Shown: positions 1 through 6,035 of the stretch, one piece after another | How positions within the stretch are numbered: the first letter of the stretch is position 1 | Layout of the letters: every line of letters begins with the position of its first letter | DNA from: an uncultured Pseudomonadota bacterium | GTDB taxonomy: Bacteria; Pseudomonadota; Gammaproteobacteria; Methylococcales; Methylomonadaceae | Direction of reading: 5' to 3' | DNA length: 6,035 nucleotides | Assembly (NCBI GenBank): GCA_903953455.1 | Contig: CAJBJW010000247.1 | Coordinates: 1-6,035 of the forward strand | The notes under the pieces: generated by a model | The model's database searches: none | Told to the model about the DNA's origin: nothing | Seen by the model: the letters and a program-made list of their open reading frames with translations, nothing else | Made by a program: the position numbers and the translations under genes

Positions 1-2408
1 CCAGTTTTATAGATTTACAAACACGTTTTTCAGCGGATGATGCAACACAAGCATTTCGCTATTTACCAGTTAGTGTGATGGGAAAATATACGGTTGCGTG
101 GCTTGATCGTGCATTTGAAAAAGGGCAGTTGAAGAATGGACAGTTTTTACTTTATGGCAATCCTGCAGAGTTTCCATTTGATAAAAATCAAGGTGTTTTC
201 GAAGTTCTTTTTGATGCAAAGGATACGCAGCTTTTTTATGCACCCAACTGGCCTTCATTAACGAATCTAAATGCTAGCGTACGTTTTTTCCAAGATAGTT
301 TACAAGTCAATTTAGAGGGAATGGCACAAAACGCTATTATTAAGTCTGCCGAAGTGACTATCCCTTCGATGTCCACGAGTCATTATGTATCGATTATTGG
401 AGAACTTGATGGTGCTGTGATGGATATACTTGATTTCATGAAAAATACACCATTACATCGCTCTTTTGACACTATTTTAAATGCCGTGACGCCCCAAGGC
501 AGTACGCAAGTAGGTTTAGATTTACAAATACCATTAGATGATAATTTTTTGCCAAAAGTCAAAGGCTCAGCGCAATTTCATCAAGCTAAATTAAAGTTGA
601 AATCATTAGATTTGCCTATAAACTCGCTTAATGGTGTGTTGAAGTTTACTGAAGATGGCGTGTTTAGTGATGTAATTAATGGGGTCGCATTTAAAAAACC
701 CATTAAAATAACACTAGAAAATTATGATAAACAAACCGTCATCAATGTTTTAGGTAGTGTAGCAATTGAGGATTTGTTTGCACAATTAAAATTTTCTTCG
801 TTGGTGACGACATCTCAACAAAAACAATGGATTGAAGGGGTAAGTAATTATCAATTAACATTGAATTTACCTAAAGAGCAAAAGCCGGTGACATTACTGC
901 TTGAATCTCAATTAGAAGGCATCGTTTTAAATCTGCCTGATGAACTATCCAAAGATAAATCGCAAAAAACGCCGTTAAGCATGACGTTTACATTAGGTGA
1001 TGATTTAATGTTGCCATTGATGGTGAATTATAACGCGCAATTGAAAGCTGCTTTAATGGTTGATACTAAGAATAAGCGATTTCAACGTGGCGAAGTATTA
1101 CTTGGTGAGGGGAAGGTTGAATTGCCACAAAATGAAGGAATTACTGTTAAAATTGTGCGCGATCACTTGATGCTACAAGATTGGCTTAAACTTGCGGTAT
1201 TACAAATCCCTAATTCGACAGAAAAAGTAGAAAATACGGTGGCCACTATTCATACATTCATTATGCAAAGTGACAATGCATTTTGGAAGAAGGCTTCATT
1301 GGGGAAATTTGATTTAGTTTTAAAACATGATTCAACATCGTGGCGCGGTGTTTTAGATAGTACGTTTGCTAAAGGGCAGTTGCAGTGGGCCATGCCTGAG
1401 AAAATGACGCAAACAGGTATTTTAAGGTTGAAGCTTGATAAATTTGATTTAGCTTTCTTTAAACAATTACAATCAACAGAAATGACTGGTTCACCTGAGC
1501 CTGTATCGTTGGTGACAAATTTTATGAATTTGCCTACGTTATTTTTGGAGAGTCAACGGACTTATTGGCAGGATTGTGAATTAGGAAAGCTAACGATTGA
1601 AACAGAAGTTCGAGCGAGTAGTATCGGCTTTAAAACAATTACTTTACAAGCACCAACGCATAATTTGAAATTGACGGGTGATTGGTTTAATGCGCCAATT
1701 TTGCAAACAGATTTGCGGGGTAAATTGACTTTACTCAAAGCGGGGCAATTATTTTCACATTTAGGCATTACTAAAGATATTTCTGAAACGACTGGTGATA
1801 TCGATATTAATTTAGATTGGCAAGGGTCACCGCAGCAATTTAGTTTAGAAAAAATGCACGGACAAGCGGAACTAAATTTAAAAAATGGACGGATTTTAAG
1901 TATTGAACCGGGTTTTGGGCGAATACTTGGTATGTTGGCGCTTGAACAGTGGTTAAAAAGATTAAGTTTAGATTTTAGTGATCTGTATCAAGAAGGGTTA
2001 ATGTTTAATACGATTAGTGGGCATTTTGACTTTCTGCAAGGTAAAGCAAGTACGCAAAATCTTATAGTGGATGCTATTCCAGCGAAAATTCTCTTAAAAG
2101 GTGATACGGATTTTGTGGCTGAAAATGTGAACTATTTAGTGAATGTGACACCTAAAAGTGCTGACGCGGTTCCTATTGCTGGTACAATTATAGGAAAAAT
2201 AATGAATTTAGTCGGGCAAACCCTAACGGGTAAAGATCAAGAAGGTTTTTTCTTTGGATCACAATATCAAATTACAGGGTCATGGGGAAATACGCAAGTG
2301 ATTGCACTTCATGAAAACGAAGGCTTAATGCAAAAAACATGGGGGCAGTTGACGCAGTTTCCATGGCTACACCAACAATTTAATTCTAAAGAGGCTTATC
2401 ATGAGTAA
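1..2408 (+). CDS. yhdP: YhdP family AsmA-like phospholipid transport protein, 3' part (5' end outside window)
   Basis: The frame is open from base 3 to the TAA at 2406-2408, giving 801 visible residues. The first in-frame GTG/ATG (75/78) are internal, because codons before them already read as family sequence (for example FRYLPVSVMGKYTVAWLDRA). E. coli YhdP is about 1,270 residues, so roughly the first 450, including the N-terminal membrane anchor, probably lie upstream. The visible part is a long beta-rich region of weakly conserved repeats, then the conserved AsmA-like C-terminal region at about nt 1800-2300, with GRILSIEPGFGR, LDFSDLY and a hydrophobic stretch near nt 2166-2225. Known role: YhdP is an inner-membrane-anchored, periplasm-spanning protein that, with TamB and YdbH, carries phospholipids to the outer membrane. 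The family call rests on recalled motifs and architecture. The 3' end overlaps the next gene by 8 bases, suggesting co-transcription. Confidence 0.9.
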   Translation, partial: SFIDLQTRFSADDATQAFRYLPVSVMGKYTVAWLDRAFEKGQLKNGQFLLYGNPAEFPFDKNQGVFEVLFDAKDTQLFYAPNWPSLTNLNASVRFFQDSLQVNLEGMAQNAIIKSAEVTIPSMSTSHYVSIIGELDGAVMDILDFMKNTPLHRSFDTILNAVTPQGSTQVGLDLQIPLDDNFLPKVKGSAQFHQAKLKLKSLDLPINSLNGVLKFTEDGVFSDVINGVAFKKPIKITLENYDKQTVINVLGSVAIEDLFAQLKFSSLVTTSQQKQWIEGVSNYQLTLNLPKEQKPVTLLLESQLEGIVLNLPDELSKDKSQKTPLSMTFTLGDDLMLPLMVNYNAQLKAALMVDTKNKRFQRGEVLLGEGKVELPQNEGITVKIVRDHLMLQDWLKLAVLQIPNSTEKVENTVATIHTFIMQSDNAFWKKASLGKFDLVLKHDSTSWRGVLDSTFAKGQLQWAMPEKMTQTGILRLKLDKFDLAFFKQLQSTEMTGSPEPVSLVTNFMNLPTLFLESQRTYWQDCELGKLTIETEVRASSIGFKTITLQAPTHNLKLTGDWFNAPILQTDLRGKLTLLKAGQLFSHLGITKDISETTGDIDINLDWQGSPQQFSLEKMHGQAELNLKNGRILSIEPGFGRILGMLALEQWLKRLSLDFSDLYQEGLMFNTISGHFDFLQGKASTQNLIVDAIPAKILLKGDTDFVAENVNYLVNVTPKSADAVPIAGTIIGKIMNLVGQTLTGKDQEGFFFGSQYQITGSWGNTQVIALHENEGLMQKTWGQLTQFPWLHQQFNSKEAYHE
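2388..2394 (+). promoter_or_regulatory. Shine-Dalgarno for the amidase gene, inside the yhdP 3' end
   Basis: AAAGAGG sits 6 bases before the ATG at 2401, an ideal spacing. It lies within the last codons of yhdP, so the site is compatible with independent ribosome entry as well as coupling. It supports 2401 as the true start. Confidence 0.7.
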
Positions 2409-3219
2409 ATGTGCTGCCATTCAAATGGCGTCAAGTCCAAATATTAGCGCAAATTTATTAGAAGCAGAAAAACTGATTGCTGAAGCGGTAAAATCAGGGG
2501 CAAAATTAGTCGCATTGCCTGAAAATTTTGCGTTAATGGGTAATAATGAACTCGATAAAGTTCACGCGAAGGAATCGGATGGTCTAGGCATTATTCAAAA
2601 TTTTTTAGAAACAACTGCAAAAAAATACGGTGTATGGATTGTTGGTGGCACGATTCCAATCGCAGGTATTGATGAACATAAAGTTCGTGCTGCGTGTTTA
2701 ATTTACAATCATTTAGGACAACGAGTGGCGCGTTATGACAAAGTCCATTTGTTTGACGTACATGTTCCAAATACTAACGAAATTTATCGTGAATCGGATT
2801 CAATAGAAGCAGGTAATCAAGCATTAGTCATTGATACGCCTTTTGGACGAGTAGGTATTGCGGTTTGTTATGATTTACGTTTCCCTGAATTTTTCCGCAA
2901 AATGAGTGAGCAAGGTGCTGAAGTGATTATTGTACCTTCTGCGTTTACTGCTGAAACAGGCGCTGCTCATTGGGAATTATTATTACGCGCTCGTGCTGTT
3001 GAGAATTTATGTTACATCATCGCACCTAATCAAGGAGGCTTCCATAAAAATGGTCGCAGAACTTACGGTCATAGCATGATTATTGATCCGTGGGGTGTGG
3101 TACTGGATTGTTATAAAACGGGCAGTGGGTTTGTATCTGCTGAAATTGATCATGAAAGATTGGTTAAAGTGCGCGCAGGTTTTCCTGTTTTGACGCATCG
3201 CCTGTTTTATTGTGAATAA
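2401..3219 (+). CDS. Carbon-nitrogen hydrolase (nitrilase superfamily), probable deaminated glutathione amidase, NIT1/YbeM type
   Basis: This 272-residue cytosolic protein spans a complete nitrilase domain. The catalytic triad is visible in order: Glu41 in ALPENF, Lys114 in YDKVHLFD, and nucleophile Cys156 in VCYDLRFPE. The region AHWELLLRARAVEN (190-202) and RRTYGHSMIIDPWG (219-232) match the NIT1-like subgroup rather than nitrilases, beta-ureidopropionases or NAD synthetase amidase domains. Family members hydrolyse deaminated glutathione, a side product of transaminases, to alpha-ketoglutarate and cysteinylglycine. That substrate is inferred from subgroup resemblance; omega-amidase activity is the main alternative. 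The start is fixed by a good Shine-Dalgarno and by the family N-terminus (KCAAIQMASS). It overlaps yhdP by 8 bases. A nitrilase gene beside yhdP is, from memory, a recurrent gammaproteobacterial arrangement, usually followed by tldD; here a BamC-like gene follows instead. Length is normal and no key residue is missing. Confidence 0.9.
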   Translation: MSKCAAIQMASSPNISANLLEAEKLIAEAVKSGAKLVALPENFALMGNNELDKVHAKESDGLGIIQNFLETTAKKYGVWIVGGTIPIAGIDEHKVRAACLIYNHLGQRVARYDKVHLFDVHVPNTNEIYRESDSIEAGNQALVIDTPFGRVGIAVCYDLRFPEFFRKMSEQGAEVIIVPSAFTAETGAAHWELLLRARAVENLCYIIAPNQGGFHKNGRRTYGHSMIIDPWGVVLDCYKTGSGFVSAEIDHERLVKVRAGFPVLTHRLFYCE

Positions 3220-3222
3220 AAT

Positions 3223-3816
3223 ATGATTAAGAAACAAAATGGAGCAGTGATTCTCGCGTTAAGTTTTCTTGTGCTGGCGTGTTCGAGTGGGAGTAGTCGT
3301 TATCGCGATACAGCAATGCTTGAGCGACCGCCCACATTGGCTTTGCAACAAAACACACAAAATACCAATGTGGTTATTGATGACAGTATCGAACCTAAGA
3401 AAAAACGTCCAGGACTCAATTCGACTGTCACGCTATTGGGTGAAGACACGGATAAGCGCGTATTGATTAAACAGCCCATAACGGAAGCTTGGCGTACACT
3501 CGGAATGGCGCTGAAACAGAGTGATATTAAAATTACCGATTATGAAAAAGGTAAATACAATTACTACGTTAATTATCACTCACAAGGTGTTTTAACCAAT
3601 GTCATTAATTTCTTAAACGAAGAAGAGTCAAAAACGATCTATTTGCTGACGCTTTCATCGCAAGGGGATGATACGCTAATTCAAGCTGAATTAGCGAGTC
3701 GCAATGAGCAAAAATCACAAAATAACGATGGTGTAGTGATTAAATCGAGTGATGATAGTGAAGGATTGATTGACGCGATTTATTTTCTACTACATGACGA
3801 CATCAAAACAGAATAA
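3223..3816 (+). CDS. bamC: BamC/NlpB-like outer-membrane lipoprotein, short single-domain form
   Basis: This 197-residue protein has a lipoprotein signal: KK at 3-4, a hydrophobic core at 8-19 and a cleavage site at LVLA|C with lipidated Cys20. Ser21 at +2 favours outer-membrane sorting. Residues 21-68 are low-complexity and probably unstructured, with SRYRD and LERPP resembling the BamC N-terminal segment that contacts BamD in E. coli. Residues about 69-195 look like one helix-grip domain: ITEAWRTLGMALKQSDIKI (86-104), then KGKYNYYVNY (109-118), a NlpB-type pattern. E. coli BamC is about 344 residues with two such domains, so this form appears to keep only one. BamC is an accessory lipoprotein of the Bam machine that inserts beta-barrel proteins. 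I see no Shine-Dalgarno before the ATG, which lies 3 bases after the amidase stop, so translation probably depends on coupling. The call rests on pattern resemblance; another NlpB/DapX-family lipoprotein is possible. Confidence 0.75.
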   Translation: MIKKQNGAVILALSFLVLACSSGSSRYRDTAMLERPPTLALQQNTQNTNVVIDDSIEPKKKRPGLNSTVTLLGEDTDKRVLIKQPITEAWRTLGMALKQSDIKITDYEKGKYNYYVNYHSQGVLTNVINFLNEEESKTIYLLTLSSQGDDTLIQAELASRNEQKSQNNDGVVIKSSDDSEGLIDAIYFLLHDDIKTE

Positions 3817-3855
3817 GCATTTATCGATAATCAATTTTTGGCTTCTTATAGCCCA

Positions 3856-3889
3856 TAAAGGCAATAATGCCTTTAATTAACTATTTTTT
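3856..3889 (+). terminator. Candidate rho-independent terminator after bamC
   Basis: A perfect 8-bp stem TAAAGGCA (3856-3863) pairs with TGCCTTTA (3868-3875) around a 4-base ATAA loop. A run of six T follows at 3884-3889, with more T-rich sequence after it. The T run starts 8 bases after the stem and the stem has only three G-C pairs, so this is weaker than a textbook terminator. There is no matching T run in the other direction, so it would act on + strand transcripts leaving the yhdP-bamC block. It could instead be an attenuator or an mRNA-stabilising hairpin. Confidence 0.5.
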
Positions 3890-3901
3890 AATTTTAAGTA
3901 T

Positions 3902-3909
3902 AAAGAGGA
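3902..3909 (+). promoter_or_regulatory. Shine-Dalgarno of rpe
   Basis: AAAGAGGA lies 7 bases before the ATG at 3917. It is the strongest ribosome-binding site in the second block and sets the rpe start. It fits rpe being the first gene of its block in this window. Confidence 0.75.
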
Positions 3910-3916
3910 TTTACCT

Positions 3917-4588
3917 ATGAATGATAATTGGATTGCACCTTCGATTTTATCTGCAAACTTTGCGAAATTGGGCGAAGAAGTGGATAACGTATTAAAAGCG
4001 GGTGCCGATGTTGTGCATTTTGACGTGATGGATAACCACTTTGTGCCAAATCTTACGATTGGGCCTTTGGTGTGTGAAGCATTACGTAAACATGGCGTGA
4101 CAGCACCAATTGACGTGCATTTGATGATTGAGCCTGTGGATAGAATTATTCCTGATTTCGCAAAAGCGGGTGCAAGTATTATTACGTTTCACCCCGAAGC
4201 CTCTGTTCATGTTGATCGCACGTTGCAATTGATTAAAGATCAAGGCTGCCAAGCAGGTTTAGTGTTTAATCCAAGTACACCATTGCATTATTTAGATTAT
4301 GTAATGGATAAAATCGATATGATTTTATTAATGTCTGTCAATCCGGGGTTTGGTGGTCAGTCATTTATTCCTTCAGCATTGACGAAGTTGCGTGAAGTGA
4401 GAAAACGTATTGATGAAAGTGGACGCAATATTCGCCTGGAAATTGATGGCGGTGTTAAAGTGGACAATATCCGTGAAATTAAAGCTGCAGGTGCAGATAC
4501 ATTTGTAGCAGGATCAGCCATTTTCAGTCAACCTGACTATAAAAAAGTCATTGATGAAATGCGTGCAGAGCTTGCAAAGGCAGTTTAA
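3917..4588 (+). CDS. rpe: Ribulose-phosphate 3-epimerase
   Basis: This cytosolic TIM-barrel enzyme interconverts D-ribulose 5-phosphate and D-xylulose 5-phosphate in the non-oxidative pentose phosphate pathway. It is full length at 223 residues. Signature stretches are IAPSILSANF (6-15), HFDVMDNHFVPN (34-45), DVHLMIEP (66-73), MSVNPGFGGQSF (139-150) and EIDGGV (175-180). The metal ligands and catalytic acids expected from the family are all present: His34, Asp36, His68 and Asp177. GSAIF (199-203) closes the phosphate-binding part of the barrel. The sequence is very close to E. coli Rpe as I recall it, including the C-terminal KKVIDEMR. The start is supported by a good Shine-Dalgarno and by the family N-terminus. 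It follows a 100-base gap with a stem-loop and is followed after 5 bases by gph, the same order as in the E. coli dam operon. Confidence 0.98.
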   Translation: MNDNWIAPSILSANFAKLGEEVDNVLKAGADVVHFDVMDNHFVPNLTIGPLVCEALRKHGVTAPIDVHLMIEPVDRIIPDFAKAGASIITFHPEASVHVDRTLQLIKDQGCQAGLVFNPSTPLHYLDYVMDKIDMILLMSVNPGFGGQSFIPSALTKLREVRKRIDESGRNIRLEIDGGVKVDNIREIKAAGADTFVAGSAIFSQPDYKKVIDEMRAELAKAV

Positions 4589-4593
4589 TTACG

Positions 4594-5265
4594 ATGAAAC
4601 CGGAGCTGATTATTTTTGATTTAGACGGTACGTTAATTGATTCTGCCCCTGATTTGGTCGAGGCGGTCAATTTTGCACTGTCACAATTAAATAAACCTCT
4701 GCATTCACAAGCGAGCATTCAACAGTGGATTGGCAATGGTGCTGATGTGCTGGTGAAACGCTCGCTCGTTGGAAGTTGGCACGTTGAATCAGATCCGGTA
4801 GATTTTGACGCAGCGTTTGCGTTATTTAAAACATATTACGCTGCGAATGATTGGGTACATAGTCGCTTATATGACGGTGTAATGAATACTTTGCAAGAAT
4901 TAAAACGAATGGGATTAAAGCTTGCTTGCGTCACAAATAAAACAGCTCGTTTTACTAATCCTTTGATGGAAACAGCCGGACTTGCCCCTTATTTTGATTT
5001 TATTGCATCAGGTGATACGTTTTCTGAAATGAAACCCAGTCCAATACCGTTACTTGAAACCGCAAAAAAAATAGGTGTAGATCCAGAAAAAACATGGATG
5101 ATAGGTGATTCAATTAACGATATTAGTGCAGGAAATCAGGCGGATTTTAAAACGGTTGCGGTGTCATATGGTTACGCTGGGCAATATACGATGGCTGATT
5201 TGAATGCAACCTATACCCTCAATTCCTTACCTGAACTTGTGGCTTTAATACAAAATGAAATTTAA
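4594..5265 (+). CDS. gph: Phosphoglycolate phosphatase (HAD superfamily)
   Basis: This 223-residue cytosolic HAD phosphatase hydrolyses 2-phosphoglycolate, a product of repair of oxidatively broken DNA ends, to glycolate. All four HAD motifs are visible: motif I DLDGT with nucleophile Asp9 and acid/base Asp11; motif II VTNK with Thr114; motif III Lys147 in KPSP; and motif IV GDSINDISAG with Asp172 and Asp176. The helical cap includes WIGNGADVLVKR (45-56), typical of Gph. It is shorter than E. coli Gph (about 252 residues) because a cap insertion seen there is absent; 220-230 residues is common in the family. The only nearby purine-rich site, AAAGG at 4576-4580, is 13 bases from the ATG, too far for strong initiation, so coupling to rpe across the 5-base gap is likely. 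Other HAD phosphatases of similar shape exist, but position after rpe strongly favours Gph. Confidence 0.94.
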   Translation: MKPELIIFDLDGTLIDSAPDLVEAVNFALSQLNKPLHSQASIQQWIGNGADVLVKRSLVGSWHVESDPVDFDAAFALFKTYYAANDWVHSRLYDGVMNTLQELKRMGLKLACVTNKTARFTNPLMETAGLAPYFDFIASGDTFSEMKPSPIPLLETAKKIGVDPEKTWMIGDSINDISAGNQADFKTVAVSYGYAGQYTMADLNATYTLNSLPELVALIQNEI

Positions 5266-6035
5266 AAAAGAATTTGACGTTATTGTGGTGGGTGGTGGTC
5301 ACGCGGGGACTGAAGCTGCGCTTGCAGCGGCTCGGACTGGGGCGCAAACATTGCTTTTGACTCAAAATATTGACACGCTCGGGCAAATGAGTTGCAACCC
5401 TGCAATTGGTGGAATTGGTAAAGGGCATTTGGTCAAAGAAATTGATGCGCTTGGCGGTATTATGGCGCAAGCCATTGATTTAGGCGGTATTCAATTTCGT
5501 ATTCTCAATGCGAGTAAAGGGCCAGCGGTTCGAGCAACACGTGCGCAAGCCGATCGTCAGCTTTATAAGCAAGCCATTCGCCACGCATTGGAAAACCAGC
5601 CTAACTTAATGTTATTTCAACAAACTGTTGCTGATTTAATCATTGAAGGCACACAGGTCATCGGTGTGAAAACGCTAATGGGACTAGATTTTCTAGCGCG
5701 TTCTGTTGTGTTAACGGCAGGCACGTTTTTAGCCGGAAAAGTTCATATTGGCCTTGAAAATTACAGTGGTGGTAGAGCGGGTGACTCCGCTTCGGTTGCC
5801 TTAGCGGCGCGATTGCATGAATTACCTTTGCGCATTGATCGACTCAAAACAGGAACGCCTCCTCGTATTGATGCGAGAACAATTAATTTTTCCGTATTAG
5901 AAGAGCAGCATGGCGACACGCCAGTGCCAGTCTTTTCATTTTTAGGCAATGCTGAGCAGCATCCAAAGCAAATTCCCTGTTATATCACGCGCACCAATGA
6001 AAAAACGCATGATATTATTCGAAATGGTCTTGATA
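5255..6035 (+). CDS. mnmG: tRNA uridine-5-carboxymethylaminomethyl modification enzyme MnmG (GidA), 5' part, truncated by window end
   Basis: The frame is open from ATG 5255 to the window end, giving 260 residues of a protein normally about 625-630 long. Residues 8-22 carry the FAD-binding Rossmann motif (GGGHAG, 13-18). The family hallmark MSCNPAIGGIGKGH follows, with conserved Cys47, then ILNASKGPAVRATRAQADR (83-101), NYSGGRAGD, LKTGTPPRIDARTI and CYITRTNEKTHD. With MnmE, MnmG installs the (carboxymethyl)aminomethyl group at position 5 of U34 in certain tRNAs, using FAD and methylenetetrahydrofolate. The start is well fixed: an in-frame TAA lies at 5246-5248, no other start codon precedes the FAD motif, and alignment with E. 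coli MnmG is in register. The gene overlaps the gph end by 11 bases and has no evident Shine-Dalgarno, suggesting translational coupling. It looks more GC-rich by eye than yhdP, which suits a strongly conserved gene. Confidence 0.97.
   Translation, partial: MKFKKEFDVIVVGGGHAGTEAALAAARTGAQTLLLTQNIDTLGQMSCNPAIGGIGKGHLVKEIDALGGIMAQAIDLGGIQFRILNASKGPAVRATRAQADRQLYKQAIRHALENQPNLMLFQQTVADLIIEGTQVIGVKTLMGLDFLARSVVLTAGTFLAGKVHIGLENYSGGRAGDSASVALAARLHELPLRIDRLKTGTPPRIDARTINFSVLEEQHGDTPVPVFSFLGNAEQHPKQIPCYITRTNEKTHDIIRNGLD

Noticed and set aside
75..80. GTG/ATG pair as the start of the first gene
   Set aside because: The frame is open back to base 3 and the upstream codons encode YhdP-like residues, so these are internal codons of a gene beginning outside the window.
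1562..1768. 68-codon minus-strand frame within yhdP
   Set aside because: Antisense to a well-supported coding region, with no recognisable protein and no ribosome-binding site.
3007..3237. 76-codon minus-strand frame across the amidase-bamC junction
   Set aside because: It lies opposite conserved amidase sequence and shows no family features.
3269..3466. 65-codon + strand frame inside bamC
   Set aside because: Out-of-frame shadow of the lipoprotein gene, with no domain or start signal.
3838..3904. Possible rpe promoter (TTGGCT at 3838 with AATAAT at 3863, or TATAAA at 3899)
   Set aside because: The first pair has a 19-base spacer and a -10 inside the terminator-like stem. The second overlaps the Shine-Dalgarno and has no -35. 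Neither is convincing in such AT-rich DNA.
5219..5470. 83-codon minus-strand frame across gph-mnmG
   Set aside because: It is opposite the highly conserved MnmG FAD-binding region, so its openness is a by-product of that codon use.
5761..5949. 62-codon minus-strand frame within mnmG
   Set aside because: Antisense to conserved MnmG sequence, with no supporting signal.
5255..6035. Higher GC of mnmG as a sign of horizontal transfer
   Set aside because: MnmG is a conserved core gene whose amino-acid content (many Gly and Ala codons) raises GC. Nothing mobile flanks it and it closely resembles gammaproteobacterial MnmG.
1..6035. Search for mobile elements, CRISPR, tRNA/rRNA, toxin-antitoxin or defence genes
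   Set aside because: Coding density is near complete with housekeeping genes, and I saw no direct-repeat arrays, transposase motifs or RNA gene signatures.

Overview
This window is ordinary, tightly packed core chromosome from a gammaproteobacterium. All recognisable genes lie on the + strand and only about 108 bases are non-coding. The Rpe, Gph and MnmG proteins closely resemble their Escherichia coli counterparts as I recall them. A YhdP-type AsmA-like protein together with a BamC lipoprotein indicates a Gram-negative outer membrane. The DNA is AT-rich, so an AT-rich or host-associated gammaproteobacterial lineage is plausible, but I cannot name the genus from this sequence.

Layout. Block 1 (1-3816) is a three-gene run: the 3' two-thirds or so of yhdP, a nitrilase-superfamily amidase of the NIT1/YbeM type that overlaps yhdP by 8 bases, and a short BamC-like lipoprotein starting 3 bases after the amidase stop. 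A 100-base gap (3817-3916) holds a perfect 8-bp stem-loop followed by T-rich sequence, a possible terminator, and then a good Shine-Dalgarno before rpe. Block 2 (3917-6035) is rpe, gph (5-base gap) and the 5' part of mnmG/gidA, which overlaps gph by 11 bases and runs off the window end.

How the genes relate. YhdP (phospholipid transport to the outer membrane) and BamC (outer-membrane protein assembly) both serve the envelope. The amidase between them is a metabolite-repair enzyme that removes deaminated glutathione. Rpe works in the pentose phosphate pathway and Gph disposes of 2-phosphoglycolate, the same pair found next to each other in the E. coli dam operon. MnmG modifies the wobble uridine of certain tRNAs. 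The main points of interest are gene order (bamC after the amidase, mnmG overlapping gph), the reduced single-domain BamC, and the weak ribosome-binding sites at three tight junctions. I found no mobile element, CRISPR array, RNA gene, phage or defence gene, and no evidence of a previously undescribed system.
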